From assembly GCA_023401595.1 (NCBI GenBank), contig JAEXDQ010000024.1, forward strand, positions 30,578-94,577: 64,000 nucleotides of DNA, in the 5' to 3' direction. The notes under the pieces were generated by a model. It saw nothing but the letters and a program-made list of their open reading frames with translations, had not been told where the DNA came from and did not search any database. Each line of letters opens with the position of its first letter. Position 1 is the first letter of the stretch. The stretch is from Spirochaetota bacterium. GTDB taxonomy: Bacteria > Spirochaetota > Spirochaetia > Sphaerochaetales > Sphaerochaetaceae. This document shows, piece after piece, positions 52,312-60,884 of the stretch. A program made the position numbers and the translations under genes.

Positions 52312-53168
52312 ATGCGCTCCACCGTGTATTTTTCGACCATCAACGCGGGATGGTAGGACTGTTTCGCCTTGCGAAGCGATTCAAGCCCCATGTCCTCCTC
52401 GCGGTTCACGTAGGTGACTTGGGAAAGGTGCGTCGCGCAGAACAATCTGTTGATCACCGTATAAATCCCATGGTAGGCGGTATTACCCTTCTCAAAATGG
52501 ATTATCGCCTCCTCTGGCCCGACGATCTCCCCGACGGTGAAAGCCTCGACCTTTCCGTCGATCCTGACGACGGCTCCGATCAAGTTGAGGAAATCCCAAT
52601 CCCTGAAAGCCGTCTCGATCGCCATCCTCTCTTCCTGGACCTCCGGACTGTCGTGTTCCGCGTTCCACTGTGCGTCAAGTTCAAGGCATTCCTGGATGTC
52701 GTCGGCCGTAATCGGCTTGAACGAGAAAGAATAGTCCCGCTCGAACTGGGAGATATGGTTCCTTTTCGCCTGGAGATGCTTTCCGGAAAGGGATATCAGC
52801 TTCTCCGACGTATATACATAGTCGTCAAGGTCCCTTGTGCGTTCCACGGTGTATCTGGGGTCGTCCTTGACAAGAACGGCGACTTCCTCCGGCACGCTGG
52901 TGAGAATGCAGGGGATGTCCTGTTCCTTGCAGTACCTGTACAGCCTGTCGAGCGCTTCCGGCATATCCTGCGCAATCGGGGCGAGAAACGTCCTGTCGTG
53001 GGGACTGTAGACGTACGCAGCGTCGTTTTCTATGCAGACCTTCAGGTCCTCATAGTCTTTCCAGAGCCAAAGATATGAAAATTGATATTCGTAGGCGAGA
53101 CGGGGTACCTCGCGGCACAGGCGTTCAAAGGCCTGCTTGTCAGCCGCTACGGGTGTATGGAATTGCAC
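52305..53168 (-). CDS. DUF2156 (phosphatidylglycerol lysyltransferase C-terminal-like) protein
   Basis: 287 residues of the DUF2156 family, two tandem GNAT-like folds as in the catalytic part of MprF-type aminoacyl-tRNA-dependent transferases but without the membrane domain. Visible blocks are 'RLAYEYQFSYLWLWKDYEDL' (about 23-42), 'YTSEKLISLSGKHLQAKRNH' and 'KLISLSGKHLQAKRN' ending in 'HISQFERDYSF', then 'GKVEAFTVGEIVGPEEAIIH' and 'AYHGIYTVINRLFCAT'. Role unknown; it may transfer an acyl or aminoacyl group. It is first of a two-gene operon with the GNAT gene. Confidence 0.85.
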   Translation of the reverse strand: MQFHTPVAADKQAFERLCREVPRLAYEYQFSYLWLWKDYEDLKVCIENDAAYVYSPHDRTFLAPIAQDMPEALDRLYRYCKEQDIPCILTSVPEEVAVLVKDDPRYTVERTRDLDDYVYTSEKLISLSGKHLQAKRNHISQFERDYSFSFKPITADDIQECLELDAQWNAEHDSPEVQEERMAIETAFRDWDFLNLIGAVVRIDGKVEAFTVGEIVGPEEAIIHFEKGNTAYHGIYTVINRLFCATHLSQVTYVNREEDMGLESLRKAKQSYHPALMVEKYTVERIC

Positions 53169-53379
53169 AAAAACCTTCCTTGAATGATCCTGTTCCCTTG
53201 AATCGGGCAGGAGAGTGGTTCGACAAAGTTCTAAGCCTCTTTTTCCAGAAGGTCAACCATGTCTACCCGGTTTACATGAAAATAATCATGATACGCGGCG
53301 CTGTCCAGAAAAAACGTCAGCTCCCCTCAACGGTTCATTCCATGACGGTCCGTCGTATAACGACACGTCCTGCGTCTCG

Positions 53380-53754
53380 CTAGGAGATGTCTCCCAGCCT
53401 CCGTATCGCCTCATCCGCTGTAGATGTGAAAAACACATCGCGCCCCTTGTTGCTTTCGTAGATGAAATCTCTCATCGGCTTACTCGCCGCGGTATATCGG
53501 GAAAAATCTCCATGGATGCCGATTCTGATATGGTAGTTGATGAATTTCTGAAGGATTTCACCGGCGATTCCCGTACTCAGCACGTAGAAGCTCTCCTCGA
53601 ACGCCTCTTTCGGCACGACTATCCGGTCGCAACCCGTTCCATGCTTCACCGTCATGCAAAAGTCTATAGCGGAAGGGGCGTCCTCCATGACTGGTCCGTC
53701 GCAATAGATCACCGCTATCTTGATGCCGTTGCGAATGATGATTTCCTCGTCCAT
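53380..53754 (-). CDS. DUF4180 family protein
   Basis: 124-residue protein of the DUF4180 family, of unknown function. 'DAPSAIDFCMTVKHGTGCDR' (about 26-45) and 'EAFEESFYVLSTGIAGEILQ' then 'FINYHIRIGIHGDFSRYTA' are characteristic; it looks like a STAS- or SpoIIAA-like alpha/beta domain. Start at 53754 preceded by AAGGGGGAC. It is divergent from the glycosylase-hemA operon, 121 bp away. Confidence 0.85.
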   Translation of the reverse strand: MDEEIIIRNGIKIAVIYCDGPVMEDAPSAIDFCMTVKHGTGCDRIVVPKEAFEESFYVLSTGIAGEILQKFINYHIRIGIHGDFSRYTAASKPMRDFIYESNKGRDVFFTSTADEAIRRLGDIS

Positions 53755-53839
53755 GCCCGTCCCCCTTTTACGCCGTCTTTCCACATTTTTGATGATGGTT
53801 TCGGCGCAGTATACTGTAATGCTTGCCGCTGTTCAACGG

Positions 53840-53869
53840 TTGCCCTTGGCCGTTGCGCCGATGTATAAT
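53840..53869 (+). promoter_or_regulatory. Predicted promoter of the ogg-hemA operon (leaderless)
   Basis: TTGCCC (53840-53845), an 18-bp spacer and a perfect TATAAT (53864-53869). The predicted start falls on the A of the ATG at 53876, seven bases past the -10 box, and no ribosome site lies before this ATG. The mRNA is therefore likely leaderless. Confidence 0.6.
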
Positions 53870-53875
53870 TGTCCC

Positions 53876-54763
53876 ATGTGCCAGAACGCTTTGATTCAAG
53901 TCCTCCCGGATACTCAGCTGTCCCTCTCCCATACGCTCGATTGCGGACAGTGCTTCCGGTGGATTCCTATGGATGATGGAGCGTGGGAAGGTATCGTCCA
54001 GGGGCGTTGCTTCCGGTTGCGCCAAAGGGACGTAGCCAATCCTGAGAGCCCGATATATACCGATCCGTTGCTGAACGACTATTTCGACTTGGCCCTCGAT
54101 TATCGGCAGATCAAAGAGGGCTTGTCTCGCATCGACCCCCATATGGCGTTGGCCTGCCGCTATGCGTCCGGTATTCGCATTCTCAGGCAGGAACCGTGGG
54201 AGGCTCTGTGTTCGTTCATCATCAGCCAGAACAACAATATCAAACGGATACGGCTGATCATAGAACGGCTGAGCGACCGATACGGCGCGTCCGTATCCGG
54301 GACCTCCCGCCATGCGTTCCCTTCCGCACAGAGCCTTGCGGGGGCGAGCGACGGGGAGCTACGGGCGCTTGGCACCGGGTTTCGGGCTCCGTATATCATT
54401 GACGCCGCTACGAAGGTCGCCAATGGCGATGTCGGGCTGGAGCGCCTCACCACGGCGCCGATGGATGAGGCCCGGGCGTGTCTGATGCGAATCTACGGCG
54501 TCGGTCCGAAGGTAGCTGATTGCGCGTTGCTCTATGGTTTTCACCGCTTGGAAGCGTTTCCGATGGATGTCTGGATGAAGCGTGTCATGTCGTCCCATTT
54601 CCCCGGCAAGGACTGCGGCTGTTTCGGCCAATATGCGGGAATCGCCCAGCAGTATCTGTTCCATCTTGAACGCACCGGCGGCACGAACCTGAAAGATGCC
54701 TCCGCTGAAGGAGCTGCCTCCGTTGAAAAGGCTACCTCCATTGAAGGGGGGACGGATCGATGA
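53876..54763 (+). CDS. 8-oxoguanine DNA glycosylase (OGG1-like)
   Basis: 295 residues of the bacterial OGG1 family that removes 8-oxoguanine. The N-terminal domain shows 'HTLDCGQCFRW' (about 19-29), the helix-hairpin-helix is 'IYGVGPKVADCALLYGF' with the catalytic Lys of GPKVADC, and the catalytic Asp is in 'AFPMDVWMKRVM'. 'EALCSFIISQNNNIKRI' is the DNA-contact Asn motif. The C-terminal tail carries three 6-residue repeats and looks disordered. Start at 53876 is set by the promoter; an ATG at 53861 lies inside the -10 box. The last bases overlap hemA by 4 bp. Confidence 0.92.
   Translation: MCQNALIQVLPDTQLSLSHTLDCGQCFRWIPMDDGAWEGIVQGRCFRLRQRDVANPESPIYTDPLLNDYFDLALDYRQIKEGLSRIDPHMALACRYASGIRILRQEPWEALCSFIISQNNNIKRIRLIIERLSDRYGASVSGTSRHAFPSAQSLAGASDGELRALGTGFRAPYIIDAATKVANGDVGLERLTTAPMDEARACLMRIYGVGPKVADCALLYGFHRLEAFPMDVWMKRVMSSHFPGKDCGCFGQYAGIAQQYLFHLERTGGTNLKDASAEGAASVEKATSIEGGTDR
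54695..54748. repeat. Three 18-bp in-frame repeats at the 3' end of the glycosylase gene
   Basis: Units at 54695, 54713 and 54731 follow gmtgCCTCCgytGAAggg with few changes, encoding three copies of a six-residue Ala/Ser/Glu block just before the stop codon. It lies after the conserved domain, so it should be tolerated structurally. Confidence 0.85.
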
Positions 54764-55995
54764 ACGATGGACGCCTTGATATCCATATATGCGGTATCGA
54801 TCATGATACCGCCCCGCAAGCTTGTCGGGAGGTGTTTCTGCTGGACAGGACGCAATGCCAAGATGCCGCCGTCAAGATTCGGTCCCGGATGAACGCGCAA
54901 GGTTGCGTAGTGCTTTCCACCTGCAACCGTACCGAGGTCTGGGTTCAAGGAGGGCAGGGGGGTAGTCCCTATCGGAGCTTGTGCAACGCCTTGTCCGTCC
55001 CGTCGCTGAAATATGAAGGTTTTTTCTACCATAAGTCCGGCGACTGCGTGGTACGGTATCTGTTTGAACTGGCTTGCGGCATGCATTCTGCGCTGTTCGG
55101 CGAGGATCAGATCATCCCTCAGCTTACCGAAGCCTTGTCCTGGGCTCGTACCGTCGGTTGTGCGGGGCCTGTTCTGGAACGTCTGTTCCGCGACGCCGTT
55201 ACCGTCGCCAAGCAGGTGCGTACCCATGTCAGACTGTCTGAGGTCGATGAAACTGTGGCGGAGCATGTTCGGAAGCTGATATCTGACTACCTCGGCGTAC
55301 AGGAACTGGCCGGAGTTCCCGTATTGATCATCGGCAGCGGCGAGCTGGCCCGTTTGGTCGCCGGATGTTTGGCATCGGCCGGTGTTTCCGTGGTCATGAC
55401 GCTGCGGGATATTACGAAAGCTCCCGCGTTGGTTCCCTCCGGTTGTCTGGCTAGACCCTATGAAGAGCGGATGGAGCTATTGTCCCGATACCGGGTCGTC
55501 GTCAGCGCTACAGCCGGACTGTGCCATACCCTGGAACTCGTCCCGGTCAAGGGGATGCTGCGGCAACCGACACTGTTCATCGATCTCGCCATGCCGGTCG
55601 ATATCGACCCTCGGATAGGGACCTTGCCGTTCGCCACGTTGGTTGACCTGCGCCATCTGGACTGCGATCTACCCCGCAGGACGGCCGCCATCGAACGGGC
55701 CGCCACGTATATAGACGCCCAGGCTGCGGAATTCTTCCAGTGGTTCGAGTTTCGACGGACCGTCCCCCGAATTCAGCAGATGGCAGGCGACGCCGCGGGA
55801 GATACTCTTTGGCGTCTGCAACGGCCGTTGCGCCGGTTGGGGCTGCCCGCTGAACAGTTTCAGGATATCTGCGACGCGATAGCCGATTCTTCGCGGAAAG
55901 CTTTCGCCCATCAGCTCTATTCGCTCAAAGGAGCCGGTATATTTGATTTAGACATTAAACAAGAAGTGTCTAAGAATGATGAAGGGGATGATTGA
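54760..55995 (+). CDS. hemA: Glutamyl-tRNA reductase
   Basis: 411 residues, first enzyme of C5 tetrapyrrole synthesis, reducing Glu-tRNA to glutamate-1-semialdehyde with NADPH. The catalytic Cys is in 'VVLSTCNRTEVW' (about 50-61), the family motif 'FELACGMHSALFGEDQIIPQ' follows near 105, and the NADPH fold has 'VLIIGSGELARLVAGCLAS'. The C-terminal dimerisation helices are present to the end ('RKAFAHQLYSLKGAGI'). The length is normal. Its ATG overlaps the glycosylase stop by 4 bp, a pairing with no obvious functional logic. No other heme or corrin gene is in the window. Confidence 0.93.
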   Translation: MNDGRLDIHICGIDHDTAPQACREVFLLDRTQCQDAAVKIRSRMNAQGCVVLSTCNRTEVWVQGGQGGSPYRSLCNALSVPSLKYEGFFYHKSGDCVVRYLFELACGMHSALFGEDQIIPQLTEALSWARTVGCAGPVLERLFRDAVTVAKQVRTHVRLSEVDETVAEHVRKLISDYLGVQELAGVPVLIIGSGELARLVAGCLASAGVSVVMTLRDITKAPALVPSGCLARPYEERMELLSRYRVVVSATAGLCHTLELVPVKGMLRQPTLFIDLAMPVDIDPRIGTLPFATLVDLRHLDCDLPRRTAAIERAATYIDAQAAEFFQWFEFRRTVPRIQQMAGDAAGDTLWRLQRPLRRLGLPAEQFQDICDAIADSSRKAFAHQLYSLKGAGIFDLDIKQEVSKNDEGDD

Positions 55996-56051
55996 CTAGA
56001 ACCCGATTCAGTTCAACTATGAAGATACTTTTTTAAATGGAGAGACTTGCT

Positions 56052-56717
56052 ATGAAAAAGAAACTTGCTATCGTCCTTTGTGTCTTGTTGCTGGCGTGCG
56101 TTCCGATGTTCGCGGCTACTGAACACTGGCTTGGTTTGGGCGGGGAATACGGTTTTAGCTCGACGGCGAACAAAAACACCGACAGTACTTTGACCCATTC
56201 CGCCGGGTTCGACCTGATGTCCTATAATTTCTTCAGCGCGAAGGGGGCCTTCGGCTTGTACGCCGATATGGCGTTCCTGTTTCCGCTCAAGCAGAGTACG
56301 GGAAATATAACGGTCGATTCAAAACTCCCGATGCTCTTCAATGTGATAGTCGGCCCCGCATATCGGTATGCGATCGACAAGAACATGACATTCAGCGCCG
56401 CGGCGGGCTTGAGCCTTGGCGTCCAAGGCCGTTCCGATACCAATGCTGGCCTTACCGTGAAGGGAACTTCCATGACCTTGGGCGTTGGAATCGACGCAGG
56501 AGTCCAGTTCGTCATCGACAACAGGTTCTTTGTCCGCGCCGGTTCGAAAATCGGCCTCGACTTCGGTTGCTACAACAAGCTTTCCGCTAGCGCGGGCGGG
56601 GTAGGTGGAAGTTCCGGTTCCTGGGTCGACGGCTATTTCCGGTTCTCCGCGACTCCGTACATCGGCGGGGGCGTCTACCTCAATTCCGGCAAGAAAGCCG
56701 GCATCGGGCGGCTGTAA
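56052..56717 (+). CDS. Small outer-membrane beta-barrel protein
   Basis: 221 residues. The signal peptide is 'KKKLAIVLCVLLLACVPMFA', cut before ATEHW. The mature protein is a run of alternating hydrophobic and polar strands with Gly-rich turns ('HWLGLGGEYGFSSTANKNTD', 'FFVRAGSKIGLDFGCYNK', 'YFRFSATPYIGGGVYL'), as in small spirochaete porin-like barrels. No specific family recognised. Start at 56052 has GGAGAG; an in-frame ATG at 56037 is possible. Confidence 0.8.
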   Translation: MKKKLAIVLCVLLLACVPMFAATEHWLGLGGEYGFSSTANKNTDSTLTHSAGFDLMSYNFFSAKGAFGLYADMAFLFPLKQSTGNITVDSKLPMLFNVIVGPAYRYAIDKNMTFSAAAGLSLGVQGRSDTNAGLTVKGTSMTLGVGIDAGVQFVIDNRFFVRAGSKIGLDFGCYNKLSASAGGVGGSSGSWVDGYFRFSATPYIGGGVYLNSGKKAGIGRL

Positions 56718-56935
56718 CAAAAGTCCTGCCCGTAACGCTGCGTAGTTCAAAAGACCGAAAGGTCGCTATTATACTGTCACGGCGGGTGGCGTAGATGTCA
56801 TGAATCATGGCTTTGCGACGCCCGCTTTTTGCACCCCTGCTCCCGAACCCATCCCGTCCTTGTCTCCATTTTTTTGAGGGAGGGAAGCTCTCGCTGGGTT
56901 GCCGCTGGGCTACCCCTAATGTTAGAGATGCGACT

Positions 56936-57478
56936 TTACCTATACTCCACGTTGCATTCCAGCGCATCCGGCAAAGGCCGCAGAATCCTTTCCTTGATGA
57001 ATTCAGGGTAGAGGTAGGCCTGCGGTATTTCCTCGAACGGCATCCATGAAAAACTCAGATGCTCACCTTTCTCCGATTCCGTGCAGGTGAAACAGTCGCC
57101 GCGATTGGAAAGATCGGTTCGTGAGACATCGACCAGATAATAGATGCATATTTCGTGGTACTGTTCCTTATCCACGTCTTCGGTGAAGAAGCTCTGGTTG
57201 AACCAAAGCGGACGAATTATTTCCGCCGATATGCCCAACTCTTCTTGGAGTTCCCGCAGCACCGCGTCCTGGGCCGTCTCTTGCATCTTGACCCGCCCAC
57301 CGGGCAGATAATAGTAAGGGGCTCTCTCATCCTTCATGACCAACAGGCGTTCATCGTCCACGATAATCGCGGTGACCCGATAGTTGAATCGTCCTTCGGA
57401 AGTGTGGAAAGTGATATCCATGTCGAACTCCTTGCTGATGCGGTACAAGACGTCCCGACAGTGTAGTTCCGCTTCCAT
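56936..57478 (-). CDS. NUDIX hydrolase
   Basis: 180 residues with a complete NUDIX box: 'GGRVKMQETAQDAV' then 'LRELQEELGI' (about 70-93), matching Gx5Ex7REUxEExGU. It cleaves a nucleoside diphosphate linked to another group. Preceding 'YYLPGGRVK' and following 'LWFNQSFFTEDVDKEQYHEI' are ordinary. The substrate is unknown, with capped mRNA-, ADP-ribose- or NADH-type relatives. Convergent with the barrel gene; no terminator with a T-run seen. Confidence 0.92.
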   Translation of the reverse strand: MEAELHCRDVLYRISKEFDMDITFHTSEGRFNYRVTAIIVDDERLLVMKDERAPYYYLPGGRVKMQETAQDAVLRELQEELGISAEIIRPLWFNQSFFTEDVDKEQYHEICIYYLVDVSRTDLSNRGDCFTCTESEKGEHLSFSWMPFEEIPQAYLYPEFIKERILRPLPDALECNVEYR

Positions 57479-57708
57479 ATTCTGTCAAACCATTACTTCT
57501 GGCGTAGACCCGGTGGCTGATCGTACAAATGAATCGTCAGATGAGCTTGCAACGGGTCTGATCTGACGTCCATATTGGACGGTTCCGCTTCCCGACACGA
57601 GGGGATTCTGTTCGCGGTGAGAATAGTGCGGTAGATTCCTTGGAACGCATTGAATCCTGAGGAGCCTCCATGCTAGGATACCCCTGTTCATTGTGGGGGT
57701 ATCTTGTC

Positions 57709-58962
57709 ATGTCAAGTCAGCCAGAAGACGCGGTCGTTGAAGAACGTTCCGCGAAAAGACGTTGGACCGAAGTTTATCGTCCTGATGCAAGAGTCCGGGT
57801 ATTCTTGTCCGTTCTCCTTTTTTCCAGTCTCGCCTACGGTTTCTATCGGGGCGTTCAGGACAACTATCTCGCCGAAATCGTCCATATTTCCGAGTTCGAG
57901 CGGGGTGTCGTTGAATTCTTTCGCGAACTTCCCGGCTTGTTGCTGATTTTCATTCTGGCGGCTATGTATCGATTTTCTGAAAGCAAGATATTCAGGATAG
58001 GTACGGCGATCATGCTGGCCGGATGCCTTGGGCTGTTGCTCGGTGGAACGGGCAAGGTCCCCGTTATTGTGTTCATGGTCCTCTACAGCGTAGGCGAACA
58101 TATCGTGATGCCGGTAAAAAGCACCCTCAGCCTTGAAGCGGCCAAGCCCGGTAAAGGCGGCGTCGCCCTCGGTATCACTAGCGGAATCGGACATGTAGGC
58201 AATATCGTGGGATTCCTGGTCGTAAGCCTGTTGTTCATGCTGTTCTCCCATTTCAAGATTGAACGTGGAATAGCCAGCTTCAAAGTGATCTTCGCTGTCG
58301 CCACCGTACTGATGACCGCTTCCGTATTGATATCCTTCGCTTTGAAGGAAACCTCCGTTTCGGTAACGCGGCGCAGCCGGTTCTATTTTCATCCCAAGTT
58401 CAACAAGTACTACATGCTGGAGGTGTTCTACGGCGCCCGCAAACAGATATTCCTGACCTTCGCCCCGTATGTGCTGATTCTCCAGTATGGCGCCGATACG
58501 GCGGTCATTTCCCTGCTGTTGGCTATCTGCGCCGCGTTCGGCATTGTCTTCAGTCCTCTGATCGGCAAGCTGATCGACCGTCTCGGCTACAAGCTGATCA
58601 TGGTCACCGATACGCTGATACTCATGGTGGTCTGTTTCTTCTATGGGTTCGCCCATCGGCTTTTTCCTCCCCACATCGCATTCATAGTGGTATGCGCCAA
58701 CTATGTGCTGGACTCGATCATCTCCTTGGCCAGCATGGCGAGCAATGTATACGTTCAGGACATATCCTCGTCGCAGGAGGAAATGACCGCCACCATTACG
58801 ACGGGAATCTCCGTGAACCATCTGATCAGCATCCTGATCGCGCTGTTCGGCGGCTGGATATGGCAGAAGACCGGCATCGAGGTCCTGTTTTCGTTATCCG
58901 GGGCGCTGGGTCTGTGCAATACGCTGTTCGCCTGTACGATCAAGAATCCGAAAAAAGCCTGA
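57709..58962 (+). CDS. MFS transporter
   Basis: 417 residues with 12 predicted helices. An N-terminal charged stretch is followed by 'VRVFLSVLLFSSLAYGFYRG' (TM1). 'IVHISEFERGVVEFFRELPG' is the loop to the second helix, and 'FGIVFSPLIGKLIDRLGYK' is the MFS motif in the second half. The substrate is unknown. Start at 57709 has GGGGGTA upstream; the frame to 57670 is a less likely extension. The VOC gene follows 23 bp later on the same strand. Confidence 0.9.
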   Translation: MSSQPEDAVVEERSAKRRWTEVYRPDARVRVFLSVLLFSSLAYGFYRGVQDNYLAEIVHISEFERGVVEFFRELPGLLLIFILAAMYRFSESKIFRIGTAIMLAGCLGLLLGGTGKVPVIVFMVLYSVGEHIVMPVKSTLSLEAAKPGKGGVALGITSGIGHVGNIVGFLVVSLLFMLFSHFKIERGIASFKVIFAVATVLMTASVLISFALKETSVSVTRRSRFYFHPKFNKYYMLEVFYGARKQIFLTFAPYVLILQYGADTAVISLLLAICAAFGIVFSPLIGKLIDRLGYKLIMVTDTLILMVVCFFYGFAHRLFPPHIAFIVVCANYVLDSIISLASMASNVYVQDISSSQEEMTATITTGISVNHLISILIALFGGWIWQKTGIEVLFSLSGALGLCNTLFACTIKNPKKA

Positions 58963-58985
58963 CGAAGGGTAAGGAGGTATCCGTC

Positions 58986-59450
58986 ATGGAGGTGAAATTC
59001 CAGTTGGCGTTGTTGGCCGTCAAGGACGTGGAGGTCTCGAAAAGATTCTATGGAGAGCTTTTCGGTCAGCGTGTGGTCCTTGATCTTGGCTGGAATGTGA
59101 CGTTCAGCGGAGGATTCGCCATCCAGCAGAACTTCGCATGGCTGACCGATGTACCGCAGGAGAGCGTCGTCACGAAGTCCCATGATATGGAACTCTATTT
59201 CGAGGTTGATGATTTTGATGAGTTCCTGCTACGTCTACGATGCTTCCCCGCCGTGGAGTTCGTTCATCCCCCCAAAAAGCATGATTGGCAGCAACGTGTG
59301 GTGCGCATCTACGACCCCGACCACCACATGATTGAAATAGGGGAATCAATGGCCGTGATCGCCAGACGGTACCTCGCTGAAGGTCGTTCGGTGGAGGAGA
59401 CGGCTGAAATCATCCAACATCCGGTGGAGTTCGTCAAATCCTGCCTCTGA
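58986..59450 (+). CDS. VOC/glyoxalase-superfamily protein
   Basis: 154 residues. A paired-beta-alpha-beta metal-enzyme fold is visible: 'QLALLAVKDVEVSKRFYGEL' (about 6-25), 'AFPAVEFVHPPKKHDW'-like strands ('CFPAVEFVHPPKKHDWQQRV') and 'RIYDPDHHMIEIGESM', where His and Glu could bind metal. The C-terminal 'IARRYLAEGRSVEETAEIIQ' is an extra helix. GGAGGT precedes the ATG. It may be a detoxifying lyase or a dioxygenase-like protein; function unknown. Confidence 0.88.
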   Translation: MEVKFQLALLAVKDVEVSKRFYGELFGQRVVLDLGWNVTFSGGFAIQQNFAWLTDVPQESVVTKSHDMELYFEVDDFDEFLLRLRCFPAVEFVHPPKKHDWQQRVVRIYDPDHHMIEIGESMAVIARRYLAEGRSVEETAEIIQHPVEFVKSCL

Positions 59451-59565
59451 TGAGTTCTTTAGGGCGACTTATGCGATGTGCTTTGTACTTGAATCAGCTG
59501 AAAAAAACTTCAAGGCGACGGTATGGTTGACATCATGAATGGTGTCCCGTTGTCGGCCTGATATG

Positions 59566-59614
59566 AAAAAAGGTCGCCGCAAGATCATTTTTTCATGGTG
59601 CTTGCAACGACCTC
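59566..59614 (-). terminator. Intrinsic terminator of the aldose-epimerase-like gene
   Basis: On the minus strand AGGTCG-tt-GCAAG pairs with CTTGC-gg-CGACCT (59601-59613 with 59571-59583), followed by TTTTTT (59571-59566). It starts about 33 bp after the stop codon of the epimerase-like gene. Confidence 0.8.
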
Positions 59615-59646
59615 GTATGTATGCGAACGGTCAGTGTGGATGGCTT

Positions 59647-60513
59647 CTAGAACACCCTGAACGTGTTGATGAAGGTTTTCTCGCCGTTTGGTTCGAGATA
59701 CATCGTCTGCGGCATCTCCGCTAGATCGAGCGGACGGGTGGCGTCGCCGAAGGAATACATCGGTTCTACGCAGACGTATTGGGCGTGCTTCGGCGCGCAG
59801 GTCCAGACGACCAGCAGCGGCATTTCCCCCATGTCGACGACAACGCCGTGCGGCCCCTTGTCGCAGACGAGCTTCACCTGTCGGGACTGTACCGTAGGCA
59901 GCACGACCGGTCCCTTGTCCGTCTCCTTGCGGGAGAGCTGGAAGGACTTCGCATTGTCGAGGAACTTGGGTTCGACCTGGAATACACCGTTCACCTGATA
60001 CTTTCGATCGCTCGTCTCCGCATCGGAGAATTCCACTCGATACGCCTCGATCGGAGTATCTTTGCCGTTCATGTCGAGGGAGAAGGCGGGGTGCCAGCCG
60101 AAGGTGAACCACAGCCCCTTGTCCTTGGCGTGGATGACCGCCTTCGCCTCGTACCCATCGTCAAGCAAGGTGTAGGTGACTACCAGCTTGAACGGGAACG
60201 GGTAGTATTTCAATGTCGACGGGGATTCCTCAAGGACGAATACGGCACGGGTGCCGTCGGTTTCCGCTACGGAGAATTCCGTGTCGCGGGCGAAGCCATT
60301 GCCCGGCATCTCATATTCCGTTCCCTTGAACGCAACCTTGTTGTCCTTTGTCGGTCCCGTCATTGGAAACAACAACGGGGCGTGCCTGAACCAATATTCA
60401 GGATTCCCGTTCCAGATATACTCGCAGCCGCTTTCCTTTGCGAACAGACTCTGAGGCTCGGCTCCGAGCTTCGCGATTTTCATGACCAGTTTCTCATTTT
60501 GCAGGATAACCAT
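59647..60513 (-). CDS. Aldose 1-epimerase family protein (LacX-like)
   Basis: 288 residues of the galactose mutarotase-like fold. 'KLVMKIAKLGAEPQSLFAKE' (about 8-27), 'YIWNGNPEYWFRHAPLLFP' and 'FTFGWHPAFSLDMNGKD' (conserved His) and 'LLVVWTCAPKHAQYVCVEPM' near the C-terminus match the LacX / YihR-like branch of the family. It may act on a sugar or hexose-6-phosphate. Monocistronic with its own terminator. Confidence 0.9.
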   Translation of the reverse strand: MVILQNEKLVMKIAKLGAEPQSLFAKESGCEYIWNGNPEYWFRHAPLLFPMTGPTKDNKVAFKGTEYEMPGNGFARDTEFSVAETDGTRAVFVLEESPSTLKYYPFPFKLVVTYTLLDDGYEAKAVIHAKDKGLWFTFGWHPAFSLDMNGKDTPIEAYRVEFSDAETSDRKYQVNGVFQVEPKFLDNAKSFQLSRKETDKGPVVLPTVQSRQVKLVCDKGPHGVVVDMGEMPLLVVWTCAPKHAQYVCVEPMYSFGDATRPLDLAEMPQTMYLEPNGEKTFINTFRVF

Positions 60514-60884
60514 CTCTGACTCCTTTTATGCGCCGCCGTCCATCGGTGAAATATGATGGATGGTTTTTGGAACATTGTTTCAAAATAATATCTCATGTCC
60601 GATGAAATCGCAAGGGCGTCCAGGGATACTACCGGCGGAAGGCGGAATACTGTCCTGGCGTCCTAGGCGCCGAGGCCGGCAAGGGGCGTCGCAAGTGATC
60701 GGCGTCGTCGATGTCGATTCTCAGCCACAAGATCATGGACGGGGAAGCCGGGCAGACAAAAACATCATTTTCTGGCGAAAAAAGTATTTTACATGCTATA
60801 CTATGTCCGTCAGAGATGGATTGCGATAGCAAAGACGCGACGACAGTCCCTTTTGACGAATGTTGATAAGGAGGAGGGAACTTC
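60514..60884. other. Divergent promoter region
   Basis: 371 bp between the epimerase-like and cytidylate-kinase-like genes. An extended -10 box (TGC then TATACT, 60794-60802) precedes the kinase-like gene by about 80 bp; no good -35 is seen. 60620-60720 is GC-rich with several short inverted repeats. No gene or known RNA family was recognised. Confidence 0.45.

Noticed and set aside
58692..58985. Upstream extension of the VOC protein
   Set aside because: It overlaps the MFS gene. A strong GGAGGT site precedes the ATG at 58986.
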